A stretch of 49,504 nt of DNA from NCBI GenBank assembly GCA_964466315.1, contig CAYXNS010000016.1:1-49504 (forward strand). The letters run 5' to 3'. The notes below the pieces were generated by a model. The model did no database searches and was not told where the DNA came from. It saw nothing but the letters and a program-made list of their open reading frames with translations. The position numbers and the translations under genes were made by a program. Source of the stretch: SMWC01 sp964466315 (lineage in GTDB: Bacteria; Pseudomonadota; Gammaproteobacteria; Steroidobacterales; Rariloculaceae). This document shows, piece by piece, positions 32,658 to 40,675 of this stretch (position 1 is its first letter; each line of letters starts with the position of its first letter).

Positions 32658-34805
32658 TTACAGCTTCCCGTAATAACCTTCTTTAAGCGCATCGAAGAGA
32701 TTCGCCGCACTATGCAATTCGCCGTCGTACTCGATCTCGTCGTCTCCTTTCGCCTCCACCACACTGCCGTCATCCAGCGTGAAGCGGTAAGTCGTGTTCT
32801 GAAGATCTTTCTCCTTGACCAACACGCCCTGAAACGCCTCTGGATTGAAGCGGAATGTCGTACAGCCCTTCAGGCCCTGCTCATGTGCGTAGAGATAGAT
32901 ATCCTTGAAGTCTCCATACGCGTAGTCCGTCGGGACATTCGCCGTTTTAGAGATGGACGAATCGATCCAATTCTGTGCTGCGGCCTGAATATCGACGTGC
33001 TCTTTCGGCGAGATGTCCTCGGAACTCACGAAATAATCCGGTAGCGCCTCTACGCCACTCTCGACCTCGGGCGCAGCGTTCGGTGCGACGAGTCGCCGGT
33101 ACGCCAGGAGCTCGAACGAGTACACGTCGACCTTCTCTTTCGTCTTTTTGCCTTCCTGGATCACATTTCGGAAGTAATGGTGGGCGAACGAGGGCTCGAT
33201 ACCGTTGCTGGCATTATTCGCCAACGACAGCGCAATGGTACCGGTCGGTGCAATCGAACTGTGGTGAGTAAAACGCGCCCCTTCTTCCGCGAGCGTATCG
33301 ACCAGTTCGGGCGCGACCGCCGCCAGCTTTTGCATGTAGCGACTGTATTTCGCGTGTAACTGCCGGCCATGGATGCTATCCCCGGCCTTCCAGCCATCCT
33401 CCGCCATCTCGGGGCGCTTACGCAGCATCTCCTCGGTCACCGTGAATGCTTCACTGAGTATCGGCGCGGCACCCTTCTCACGGGCGAGCTCCAGGCCCAT
33501 CTTCCAGCCGGCCAGCGCCAGCTCCCGAGAAACGTCCTCCGTAAACTGCACCGAGTCGGCCGCACCGTAGCGCATACCGAGCAACGTGATCGTCGATCCC
33601 AGACCCAAAAAGCCCATGCCGTGACGGCGCTTGCGCAGAATCTCCTCGCGCTGCGTCTGCAACGGCAAGCCGTTGATCTCGACGACATTGTCGAGCATTC
33701 GAGTAAAAACATGGACGACCTCACGGAATTCATCCCAATCGAAACGCGCTTCGTCGGTAAACGGATCGAGAACGAACTTGGTCAGATTGATCGACCCGAG
33801 CAGGCACGCGCCGTAAGCAGGCAACGGTTGCTCGCCGCAGGGATTCGTAGCGCGAATATTTTCACACCACCAATTGTTATTGAGCTCGTTGACTCGGTCG
33901 ATGAGTACGAAGCCGGGTTCTGCAAAATCGTAGGTCGAGGACATGATGACGTCCCAGAGTCGCTGCGCCGGCATCTCCTTATAGATTCGGCAGGCTACGA
34001 GGCCGTCGGAGTTGTGGACATAGTCACTCATCGTCGGCCACTCGCGCCAAACCACCTGTCGCGTATCTTCGAGGTCGACGTCGTCTTCCTCCGCCTCGCG
34101 TTGCGTCAGCGGGAACGCCAACGGCCAGGTACGATCCTCCTTGACCGCCTGCATGAACTCGTCGGTGATCAATAACGATAAGTTGAATTGTCGCAGTCGA
34201 CCGTCTTCGCGTTTGGCTCGGATGAACTCCATGGAGTCCGGATGGCCGATGTCGAAGGTGCCCATCTGCGCGCCGCGGCGCCCACCGGCCGAGGACACCG
34301 TGAAACACATCTTGTCGTAGATATCCATGAATGACAGCGGCCCGGAAGTGTGGGCGCCGGCGCCCGAGACATACGCGCCACGCGGTCTCAAGGTCGAGAA
34401 TTCGTAACCGATACCACAGCCGGCCTTGAGCGTCAGACCCGCCTCGTGAACCTTGTCGAGGATCTCGTGCATCGAGTCGCGGATCGTGCCGGAGACCGTG
34501 CAGTTGATCGTCGAGGTTGCCGGCTTGTGCGCTTCCGCGCCTGCATTGGATATGATGCGGCCGGCCGGAATCGCGCCGCGCTGCAGTGCCCATACGTACC
34601 GTTCGTACCAGTAATCTCGCTTGACGGGTTCTTCGACCTCGGCGAGGGCGCGGGCGACGCGTGCATAGGTTTCCTGGATATCCGTATCAACTGGAGCTCC
34701 GGACTTAGTCTTGAGCCGATACTTTGTGTCCCAAATGGTCAGTGACGCTTCCTGTAGCGGCAGATCTGCAACTTTGGAAGCGCTAAACTCCAGCGCTATT
34801 TTCAT
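32658..34805 (-). CDS. nrdJa: Class II (adenosylcobalamin-dependent) ribonucleotide reductase, catalytic component NrdJa
   Basis: Reduces ribonucleotides to deoxyribonucleotides using adenosylcobalamin, independent of oxygen. Conserved active-site blocks are visible in the 715-residue product: TSTINCTVSGTIRDSM, AGCGIGYEFSTLRPRGA, the central NPCGEQPLPAYGACLLGSINL with the radical and redox Cys region, and HHSSIAPTGTIALSLANNASNG. The C-terminus ends LFDALKEGYYGKL; the Cys tail is on NrdJb. I chose ATG 34805, which begins MKIALEFSASKVADLPLQ; in-frame GTG codons at 34820 and 34859 are alternatives. A sigma-70 promoter and NrdR box lie about 165-220 nt upstream. Confidence 0.95.
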   Translation of the reverse strand: MKIALEFSASKVADLPLQEASLTIWDTKYRLKTKSGAPVDTDIQETYARVARALAEVEEPVKRDYWYERYVWALQRGAIPAGRIISNAGAEAHKPATSTINCTVSGTIRDSMHEILDKVHEAGLTLKAGCGIGYEFSTLRPRGAYVSGAGAHTSGPLSFMDIYDKMCFTVSSAGGRRGAQMGTFDIGHPDSMEFIRAKREDGRLRQFNLSLLITDEFMQAVKEDRTWPLAFPLTQREAEEDDVDLEDTRQVVWREWPTMSDYVHNSDGLVACRIYKEMPAQRLWDVIMSSTYDFAEPGFVLIDRVNELNNNWWCENIRATNPCGEQPLPAYGACLLGSINLTKFVLDPFTDEARFDWDEFREVVHVFTRMLDNVVEINGLPLQTQREEILRKRRHGMGFLGLGSTITLLGMRYGAADSVQFTEDVSRELALAGWKMGLELAREKGAAPILSEAFTVTEEMLRKRPEMAEDGWKAGDSIHGRQLHAKYSRYMQKLAAVAPELVDTLAEEGARFTHHSSIAPTGTIALSLANNASNGIEPSFAHHYFRNVIQEGKKTKEKVDVYSFELLAYRRLVAPNAAPEVESGVEALPDYFVSSEDISPKEHVDIQAAAQNWIDSSISKTANVPTDYAYGDFKDIYLYAHEQGLKGCTTFRFNPEAFQGVLVKEKDLQNTTYRFTLDDGSVVEAKGDDEIEYDGELHSAANLFDALKEGYYGKL

Positions 34806-34901
34806 TGTCGTGTTGTCCACTCCCTTTAAACTCTGTGATGCCACCGGGATTAAATCCACGGTTTGCAGCGCTATTTGATGCCTAGTCGGTAGCCATTTTT
34901 A

Positions 34902-34915
34902 GTGCGAGATCGCAC
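34902..34915. promoter_or_regulatory. Inverted repeat in the nrdJ leader
   Basis: GTGCGA-ga-TCGCAC, a perfect 6-bp inverted repeat with a 2-nt centre, in the presumed transcribed leader of nrdJa. It could be a protein operator or a small hairpin. No known regulator is assigned. Confidence 0.35.
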
Positions 34916-34969
34916 CCCCCAGGCAAGCCTTAAAACCGCCCGTTTCAGCCGAAATCAGCTACAACCGTG

Positions 34970-34985
34970 ACACAAGATGTTGTGC
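34970..34985. promoter_or_regulatory. NrdR box at the nrdJ promoter
   Basis: ACACAAGATGTTGTGC fits the 16-bp NrdR box (acaCwAtATaTwGtgt), with the CACAA/TTGTG arms intact. It begins about 13 nt downstream of the -10 element on the minus strand, so bound NrdR would block transcription start. NrdR is the usual repressor of bacterial ribonucleotide reductase genes; nrdR itself is not in the window. Confidence 0.7.
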
Positions 34986-34997
34986 CGCAGATCTCGT

Positions 34998-35026
34998 AGA
35001 TTAGGCCGCTCTAGGGCTACTGTCAA
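34998..35026 (-). promoter_or_regulatory. Sigma-70 promoter of the nrdJ operon
   Basis: Minus strand: TTGACA (35026-35021), 17-nt spacer, TAATCT (35003-34998). The -35 is perfect and the -10 matches four of six. The expected start, near 34991, leaves a leader of about 185 nt before nrdJa. The NrdR box lies just downstream. Confidence 0.75.
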
Positions 35027-35050
35027 GGGTTTGGGACAAACTCGATCACG

Positions 35051-35116
35051 CTAATTTATTATTAAAAAACAAATAGTTATAGAAAATACCTCATTTTATT
35101 CGAAAATATTTTTTTC
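35051..35116. other. AT-rich island between nrdJa and the small heat-shock gene
   Basis: Only 10 of 66 bases are G or C, in clear contrast to the surrounding sequence. It lies upstream of the nrdJ promoter, too far for a standard UP element. A DnaA-box-like TTATCCCCA occurs at 35169-35177. It may be an unwinding or nucleoid-protein (H-NS/IHF type) site. No gene is seen in the 492-nt region between 34806 and 35297. Confidence 0.5.
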
Positions 35117-35148
35117 GCTCGGGGCCACCGAATCGTAACGCTCTCCGA

Positions 35149-35164
35149 ACACTACATATTGTGT
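35149..35164. promoter_or_regulatory. Second NrdR-like box
   Basis: ACACTACATATTGTGT, a very close match to the NrdR box consensus. It lies 179 nt from the first box, unlike the usual 31-32 nt pair spacing, on the far side of the AT-rich island. It might act with the first box by looping, or serve an upstream nrdJ promoter not recognised here. Confidence 0.6.
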
Positions 35165-35233
35165 CATGTTATCCCCACCGGATCCTGAGCTTTTGCACAG
35201 GGAACCCACAGGCTGATGACTCCCGAACGGCCT

Positions 35234-35261
35234 CTTGAAATCGCGGCAGCAAGCCCCATGT
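35234..35261 (+). promoter_or_regulatory. Sigma-32 heat-shock promoter of the small heat-shock gene
   Basis: CTTGAAA (35234-35240), 13-nt spacer, CCCCATGT (35254-35261): an almost exact RpoH promoter. The coding ATG is at 35298, so the leader would be about 30 nt and contains GGAGAA before the start. Confidence 0.88.
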
Positions 35262-35297
35262 TCATGCCAAACGGCCTATGAATTATTGGAGAACGAC

Positions 35298-35744
35298 ATG
35301 AACGTAATTCGTTATAACCCCTGGGATTTGATCGGGAGAGTCGGCCAAGATGCCGACCGCCGCTTCTCTCGGTATCCCTACTCGACGGAAGAGGACGAAG
35401 ATCACGCCTACAACGACTGGGTGCCCGCGATGGACATCAAGGAGGAGGAAGGTCGCTACCTGATCCGCGCGGACGTCCCGGGCGTAGACGCCAAGGATCT
35501 CGACATCACGTTGGATAAGGGTGTGCTGACGCTGCAAGGTAAACGCGAGACGCAAACCGAGGAAGACAAGAGCGGCCTGCGCAGAGTGGAACGGGTCAGC
35601 GGCCGCTTCTACCGGCGCTTTAATTTACCCGACACCGCCGATTCGACGGTAGTCAGTGCAGATTATCGGCACGGCGTCCTCGAGATCTCGATTCCGAAGC
35701 AGGCCGAGGCGCAACCTCAACGGATCCACGTAAAAATCAACTGA
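35298..35744 (+). CDS. Hsp20 family small heat-shock protein
   Basis: ATP-independent holdase chaperone. The 148-residue product begins MNVIRYNPWDLIGRVGQD; the alpha-crystallin domain spans about residues 40-140, with YLIRADVPGVDAKDLDITLDKGVLTLQGKR and FYRRFNLPDTADSTVVSADYRHGVLEISIPK. The C-terminal tail is short. ATG 35298 follows GGAGAA by 5 nt; a TTG at 35235 in frame would lie inside the sigma-32 promoter and is rejected. Heat induction follows from the promoter. Confidence 0.95.
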   Translation: MNVIRYNPWDLIGRVGQDADRRFSRYPYSTEEDEDHAYNDWVPAMDIKEEEGRYLIRADVPGVDAKDLDITLDKGVLTLQGKRETQTEEDKSGLRRVERVSGRFYRRFNLPDTADSTVVSADYRHGVLEISIPKQAEAQPQRIHVKIN

Positions 35745-35766
35745 GACACGGTAAACTAGGGCGCTA

Positions 35767-35788
35767 GGCGGGGCACCGATTCCCCGCC
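35767..35788. terminator. GC-rich hairpin after the small heat-shock gene
   Basis: GGCGGGG (35767-35773) and CCCCGCC (35782-35788) around an 8-nt loop, 22 nt after the stop. No U-run follows, so termination is uncertain. Another weaker repeat, GCGTCCG/CGGACGC, lies in the next 50 nt. Confidence 0.4.
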
Positions 35789-35931
35789 AGTGCGTCCGGG
35801 CGTCATGCGACCCTGATGACTGCGGACGCATCTTTAGATTGACGCCGGCGAGAATCACCGCGCCCCTACGAAATGATGCAGCGGCCGCGAATCGGCACCG
35901 GCCGGCGCTGGCGGCATGAGAGGATGGACGA

Positions 35932-37332
35932 ATGACGAACCGAATCCGAGTAGGGGTAGCTCCTCACAGTCGCTCCTTGCGCTTCCACCTGACGCTCTAC
36001 GTCGCCACGGCGGCTATGCTTGCGCCATCGACAAGCGCTCTAGCTCAAATTTTCGGTCGCTCCGATACACCGACACTCGCGCCGCTCATCGAAGAGGTCG
36101 GGCCGGCTGTCGTCAATATATCCGTCAGCGGCAGCGTCGCGATCCGCAATCCCTTAGCCCAGGATCCATTTTTTCGCCGCTTCCTCCCGCCGGAGGAGGG
36201 TCAGCGCGAGTTCGAGAGCGCGGGTTCGGGCGTCATCGTCGACGCGGGCGAGGGCTTAATTCTAACGAATCACCACGTTATCGAGAATGCCGACCAGATT
36301 ACGGTCACGCTCGTCGACAACCGTAGCCTCGATGCCGAGATCGTCGGGTCCGATCCGGGTTCGGACATCGCCGTGTTACAGGTCGAGTCCTCCGGCTTGA
36401 CGGAGATGCCGCTGGGTGACTCTGACCGCATACGTGTCGGCGACTATGTTCTCGCTATCGGTAACCCGTTCGGCCTCCAACACACAGTCACCTCCGGGAT
36501 CGTCAGCGGTCTCGGGCGAACAGGAATCAACCCGGAGGGTTACGAAGATTTCATCCAGACGGATGCGTCGATCAATCCCGGTAACTCGGGCGGCGCGCTC
36601 ATCAGCCTCACTGGCGAGCTAGTCGGTATCAACTCGGCGATTTTGTCTGGCAACGGCGGCAACATAGGCATCGGCTTCGCGATTCCGGTCAACATGGCGC
36701 GTAGCGTCATGGACCAGATCGTAGATTTTGGCAGCGTCCGACGTGGCCTGCTTGGTGTCAATATCGCCACGGTCACGCCTGAGATCGCCGAGAGTTACTC
36801 GCTGGAAGCGACATCGGGCGCGCTGATTACGCTCGTCGTCGATGGCTCCGCGGCGGAGAACGCCGGCCTCCTGATCGGCGACGTGATCGTCAGCGTCGAT
36901 TCGGAGCCCGTTAGTGACGCCGGCACCCTGCGCAATGCGATCGGGCTCATGCGCCCCGGTAACAGCGTCGAGGTCGGCATCATTCGCGACGGCCGCGAGG
37001 AAATGATCACGGCGATCCTCGGCGAACAGGGCGTAGAGCCGGAACCGCTGCAGTCGCTGGCGGAAATAGACCCGGTGTTCGAAGGGGCGGAGTTCGTCAC
37101 GAACAGCGAAGGGCGCAGCGGCTTCAACAGCGTTGTGGGCATACTGGTGACAGAGGTAGTCTCGGGCAGCCCCGCAGCGGCACGCGGCCTTCGAGGCGGG
37201 GACGTCATAACGCATATCAACCGCCAGAGGGTACGGTCCGTCAGCGAAGCCATCGATGTCATCGAATCCGCACGGTCTGTCATTCTGCAAGTGCAGCGTG
37301 GCAACCGCAGCGTACTCATATTGATGCGTTGA
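35932..37332 (+). CDS. HtrA/DegQ-type periplasmic serine protease
   Basis: Periplasmic quality-control protease with two PDZ domains. The signal peptide ends at STSALAQ (about residue 38). The trypsin-like domain (about 45-260) carries the triad: His in LTNHHVIENA (about 114), Asp in GSDIAVLQVE (about 145) and Ser in NPGNSGGAL (about 219). PDZ1 (about 270-350) and PDZ2 (about 375-462) follow. Its 466 residues match DegQ/DegP/MucD length. GAGAGGA precedes the ATG. It shares the region with the heat-shock gene but has a 187-nt gap with hairpins, so it probably has its own promoter; I find no clear sigma-E site. Confidence 0.95.
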   Translation: MTNRIRVGVAPHSRSLRFHLTLYVATAAMLAPSTSALAQIFGRSDTPTLAPLIEEVGPAVVNISVSGSVAIRNPLAQDPFFRRFLPPEEGQREFESAGSGVIVDAGEGLILTNHHVIENADQITVTLVDNRSLDAEIVGSDPGSDIAVLQVESSGLTEMPLGDSDRIRVGDYVLAIGNPFGLQHTVTSGIVSGLGRTGINPEGYEDFIQTDASINPGNSGGALISLTGELVGINSAILSGNGGNIGIGFAIPVNMARSVMDQIVDFGSVRRGLLGVNIATVTPEIAESYSLEATSGALITLVVDGSAAENAGLLIGDVIVSVDSEPVSDAGTLRNAIGLMRPGNSVEVGIIRDGREEMITAILGEQGVEPEPLQSLAEIDPVFEGAEFVTNSEGRSGFNSVVGILVTEVVSGSPAAARGLRGGDVITHINRQRVRSVSEAIDVIESARSVILQVQRGNRSVLILMR

Positions 37333-37375
37333 ACCTGAGCCGAAGCCTCGAACCGCCATCTTCGCGCCACGACGG

Positions 37376-37381
37376 TATACT
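37376..37381 (+). promoter_or_regulatory. Possible -10 element upstream of the NDUFA9-like gene
   Basis: TATACT lies 28 nt before the ATG at 37410. No convincing -35 is found at 16-18 nt, so the promoter is tentative. Confidence 0.3.
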
Positions 37382-37409
37382 CTACAGTCCGCTGGTCTGA
37401 AGTCACCCC

Positions 37410-38384
37410 ATGGTTCCGAAGTCTCCGGCACGAATGGTATGCATCCTGGGCGGTACCGGGTTCGTCGGCCGGCAGCTCGCCGCCGAGCTCGTCCAGAGAG
37501 GTTACTCGGTACGCATTCCGACGCGGGATCGCCAGCGCGCCCGCGATCTCCTGGTCCTCCCTGGTGTCGAACTCGTTGCCGCCGATGTTCACGACGAGAA
37601 GATCTTATCCGCGGTTCTAGGTGGCGCGACGGCTGCGATCAATCTGGTCGGGATATTGAACGAGCGAGGTCACGATGGCAGTGGATTTCGTAAAGCTCAT
37701 GTAAAGCTCGTCGAGAAACTCGTCGCCGCCTGCCAGAAAAGCGGTGTGCACCACTTGCTCCATATGAGCACATTGAAGGCAAATGCCGAGACCGGACCCA
37801 GCCACTATCTACGCAGCAACGGCGCCGGAGAGCAAGCGCTGAAAAATCTCGCTGGCGAGGAACTACACTACACGATCTTCCAACCGTCGGTGATCTTCGG
37901 CCGCGGCGACTCTTTCATCAATCGCTTTGCCCAACTGCTTCGTTGGAGCCCGGTGCTACCTCTGGCCAAGCCGAAGTCGCGTTTCGCGCCAGTCTTCGTG
38001 ACCGACGTCGCTCGTGCGTTCTGTGTGGCATTGGGAAATCACGCTGCCTACGAACAAACGTTTCAGCTCTACGGGCCGGAGGAATACTCGCTGGAGGAAA
38101 TCGTCGCCGAGATCGCGAGAATCCTTAACCGCAAACGCTTGATCGTCAGCCTACCAGACAGTCTTTCCCGCATCCAGGCATGGCTTCTGGACTATGTGGT
38201 TCCAGGAAAACTATTTACGATGGACAACTACCATTCCCTGGCCGTCGCCAGCGTCGGCACGGAGAACGGACTGGCGGCACTCGGACTCGAGCCCACTTCC
38301 ATGCGGGTTGTCGTTCCCGGCTATCTCAACGACGGAAATCATCAACGGCTGCTATCGGCGTTCCGGCGGGAGGGCCGTCGTTAA
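37410..38384 (+). CDS. NAD(P)-binding atypical SDR, complex I NDUFA9-like
   Basis: Atypical short-chain dehydrogenase/epimerase related to the NDUFA9 subunit of complex I. The dinucleotide loop CILGGTGFVGRQLAAEL is at residues about 11-27; AAINLVGILNE and HLLHMSTLKANAETGPSHYLRSNGAGE follow, where Tyr of the usual YxxxK is present in SHYLRSNG but the Lys is replaced. FQPSVIFGRGDSFINRF is typical of this group. 324 residues, no signal peptide. Bacterial members are of unclear role, with quinone biosynthesis and NAD binding suggested. Its 3' end overlaps the convergent aminopeptidase gene by 33 nt. Confidence 0.88.
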   Translation: MVPKSPARMVCILGGTGFVGRQLAAELVQRGYSVRIPTRDRQRARDLLVLPGVELVAADVHDEKILSAVLGGATAAINLVGILNERGHDGSGFRKAHVKLVEKLVAACQKSGVHHLLHMSTLKANAETGPSHYLRSNGAGEQALKNLAGEELHYTIFQPSVIFGRGDSFINRFAQLLRWSPVLPLAKPKSRFAPVFVTDVARAFCVALGNHAAYEQTFQLYGPEEYSLEEIVAEIARILNRKRLIVSLPDSLSRIQAWLLDYVVPGKLFTMDNYHSLAVASVGTENGLAALGLEPTSMRVVVPGYLNDGNHQRLLSAFRREGRR

Positions 38385-39425
38385 GTACGTATCCAGACGC
38401 ATCTCGCGCTCCTCCGGCGGAAGCGCTTCCAGTACCGCCATCTCCATATACAACGCTCCGAGCCCCTGTGTACGCAGAAAAGCTCGAAAGTTCGGCAACC
38501 AGCGACTGTATGCCACAACCGAAGCGAGTTGCGCGTTATTCAGCGGTTGCGCAAACCAGTCATCGTATTCGTTCGCGCCACCCCAGGCCGATCGTAATGA
38601 CGCGTATTCAGCTTGCAGCTCCTCGAAAGCCTCGCACTTTGCCGCGCGCATAACCTCGGGCGCAATAGAGCGCCCGTACAATTCTCTCAGGCGATTCTGT
38701 TGGATCACGATGAGGCCGAAAAAATTTTCGCGCCGCCCGAGTCTGTCGCGATGATCCGCTATGCCCTGCGTATCGCTTCTGTGCGTCAGCCAACGCTGGG
38801 TACCGTGCTCCGCCACGGCTGACGCGAAAGCTTCGTTGAGCGGCGTATCCCCTCTTATATATGCGAGCTGATGCGCCAGCTCGTGGAAGATGATACTCGC
38901 GATATATCGCTCGCCGCCCGAAAGCATCGTGTTCAGCAATGGATCGGAAAAATAACCCAGCGTGGAGTAGGCGCTCGCACCCGCCACGTAGGTGTCGAGA
39001 CCGGCGGCTTCGAGGTCTGCGGCGAATCGCTCCGCATCTTCCTGATCGAAGTAGCCGCGATAGGTCACACAGCCCGCGACGGGAAAACACCAGCTCTGTG
39101 CGTCGATGGAAAATTCTTCAGCAGCCACGACATTCCAGACCGCATAGCGGCGGCCGAGATCAGCGTAACTCCGGTAACTCTCATTGTCCGGCAATCCCAG
39201 CTCCGCGATAGCGAACTCTCGAATTTCGATCGCGCGAGACAGTGCTTCACGCGTGGCATCGCTTTGTTCAGGGTCCTCGAGCACGTCGACGATAGGCACG
39301 CGACTGGCCAGCAATTCGAGATGTCCGGCCGCAGCTTGCCAGTAATAGGGCAGCGCACAACCCGATATCACGACCGTGACGGAGAGCAGGCTGCAAGCGG
39401 GTACGATGCGCATCCGCAGGACCAT
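38352..39425 (-). CDS. Predicted zinc aminopeptidase lipoprotein (COG4324 type)
   Basis: Putative outer-membrane-linked metalloprotease. The N-terminus is a lipoprotein signal with lipobox ISGC (Cys about 22) and the CALPYYWQAAAGHLELL stretch typical of the family. The zinc motif HELAHQ is at about residue 182, and NEAFASAVAEHG supplies a further Glu. Other conserved blocks are SWCFPVAGCVTYRGYFDQE and GASAYSTLGYFSDPLLNTML. 357 residues from ATG 39425; ATG 39413 is an equally good start. Substrates unknown. Divergent from cca. Confidence 0.88.
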   Translation of the reverse strand: MVLRMRIVPACSLLSVTVVISGCALPYYWQAAAGHLELLASRVPIVDVLEDPEQSDATREALSRAIEIREFAIAELGLPDNESYRSYADLGRRYAVWNVVAAEEFSIDAQSWCFPVAGCVTYRGYFDQEDAERFAADLEAAGLDTYVAGASAYSTLGYFSDPLLNTMLSGGERYIASIIFHELAHQLAYIRGDTPLNEAFASAVAEHGTQRWLTHRSDTQGIADHRDRLGRRENFFGLIVIQQNRLRELYGRSIAPEVMRAAKCEAFEELQAEYASLRSAWGGANEYDDWFAQPLNNAQLASVVAYSRWLPNFRAFLRTQGLGALYMEMAVLEALPPEEREMRLDTYLTTALPPERR

Positions 39426-39457
39426 AGCACGCTCGAGCCCTGCGGTATGATGCCACC

Positions 39458-40675
39458 ATGGAGGTCTATGAAGTAGGCGGAGCGGTCCGGGACACGTTAC
39501 TCGAGCGACCGGTGACCGAGCGCGATTGGGTGGTTGTCGGCAGCAGCCCGGAGGAACTCCTGCGCCTCGGTTACCGGCAGGTGGGCAAGGACTTTCCCGT
39601 GTTTCTGCACCCCGAGACGGGTGAGGAATACGCGTTGGCGCGAACCGAGCGAAGCGTCGGCCCCGGCTATCACGGCTTCGACTTCGATATCTCCGCCGCC
39701 GTCAGTCTCGAAGACGATCTCTGCAGGCGCGACCTGACAATCAACGCCATCGCGCGCGATCTCGATGGCCAACTCATAGATCCCTTCGGTGGCCGGGACG
39801 ATATCGAAGCCCGGCTCCTGCGCCATACCTCGGACGCGTTCACAGAAGACCCGCTGCGCATCCTTCGTGTCGCGCGATTCGCCGCGCGATTCAAAGGCCT
39901 GTCCTTCACGATCGCGCCGCACACAATGGAACTCATGGTCCGGATGGTCGCCTCTCGAGAGGCCGACACGCTGCGTCCCGAACGTGTCTGGCAGGAGACC
40001 GAGAAGGCGCTCAACGAAGATCGGCCCGACGTGTACTTCGAAACGCTCCACAAATGCGGCGCACTGGCGGTCGTGTTTCCCGAGGTCGACGCACTCTTCG
40101 GTGTACCGCAACGGCGACGATGGCACCCGGAGATCGATACCGGGATCCACACGCTGATGTGTCTGCGCATAGCTGCGAGGCTGTCGGCGGATACCGCGGT
40201 GAGATTCGCGTTACTTACGCATGATCTCGGAAAGGCGGTCACACCGAAGTCGGTCCTGCCCAGTCACGCCGGCCACGAGGAGCGCTCGGTAGAAATTCTC
40301 GAGACGTTCTGCGCGCGGCTTCCTGTACCGAAGCGCTACAGGGAACTTGCCGGTGCGGTTGCCCGCTATCATGGCGCCATACACAGAGCGGACGAGTTAC
40401 GGCCGGGCACCGTACTCAAGATCATCGAGGGCGCCGACGGTATTCGCAGACCCGAGCGCTTCGGAGCGTTGTTGGTCGCCTGTGAAGCCGATGCTCGTGG
40501 TCGTACGGGCTTCGAAGAGTCCGAATACCCGCAGCGTGTGCGGCTGCAGCGTGCGCTCGATTCCGCCCGCGACGTCGACACTAAGGCGCTCGCGGCAACA
40601 GCGGAGGGGCGTGAGTTGGGTGAGGCGATCCGGGCAAAGCGGCTTGCCGCGATTGCCGCGACGCTCGGCGATTAG
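39458..40675 (+). CDS. cca: CCA-adding tRNA nucleotidyltransferase
   Basis: Adds or repairs the CCA end of tRNAs. Class II enzyme with N-terminal GGAVRD and catalytic VTERDWVVVG (E21, D23; Glu replaces the Asp at 21 of E. coli), FPVFLHPETGEEYALARTE, RRDLTINAIA and the EDPLRILRVARFAARF neck. The C-terminal HD domain (about 225-330) has LLTHDLGKAVTP, as in the bifunctional gammaproteobacterial type with phosphatase/phosphodiesterase activity. 405 aa. No Shine-Dalgarno is seen before the ATG, and TATGAT lies just upstream, so the mRNA leader may be very short. The stop overlaps the next gene by 4 nt. Confidence 0.96.
   Translation: MEVYEVGGAVRDTLLERPVTERDWVVVGSSPEELLRLGYRQVGKDFPVFLHPETGEEYALARTERSVGPGYHGFDFDISAAVSLEDDLCRRDLTINAIARDLDGQLIDPFGGRDDIEARLLRHTSDAFTEDPLRILRVARFAARFKGLSFTIAPHTMELMVRMVASREADTLRPERVWQETEKALNEDRPDVYFETLHKCGALAVVFPEVDALFGVPQRRRWHPEIDTGIHTLMCLRIAARLSADTAVRFALLTHDLGKAVTPKSVLPSHAGHEERSVEILETFCARLPVPKRYRELAGAVARYHGAIHRADELRPGTVLKIIEGADGIRRPERFGALLVACEADARGRTGFEESEYPQRVRLQRALDSARDVDTKALAATAEGRELGEAIRAKRLAAIAATLGD

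Noticed and set aside
32654..32773. Longer 93-residue version of the small gene between nrdJa and nrdJb
   Set aside because: The extra part lies within nrdJa in another frame; the internal ATG just after the nrdJa stop is the better start.
34806..34995. Cobalamin riboswitch in the leader of the B12-dependent reductase
   Set aside because: The leader is long enough, but I cannot find the B12-box or the conserved core motifs; the visible control elements are an NrdR box and an inverted repeat.
35051..35200. Replication origin
   Set aside because: AT-rich stretch and a single imperfect DnaA-like box are insufficient, and no dnaA, dnaN or gidA is nearby.
39458..39530. Loss of catalytic Asp in Cca (Glu at position 21)
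   Set aside because: Glu can serve as a carboxylate ligand, and from memory ERDW-type variants occur in other bacterial enzymes; all other motifs are intact.
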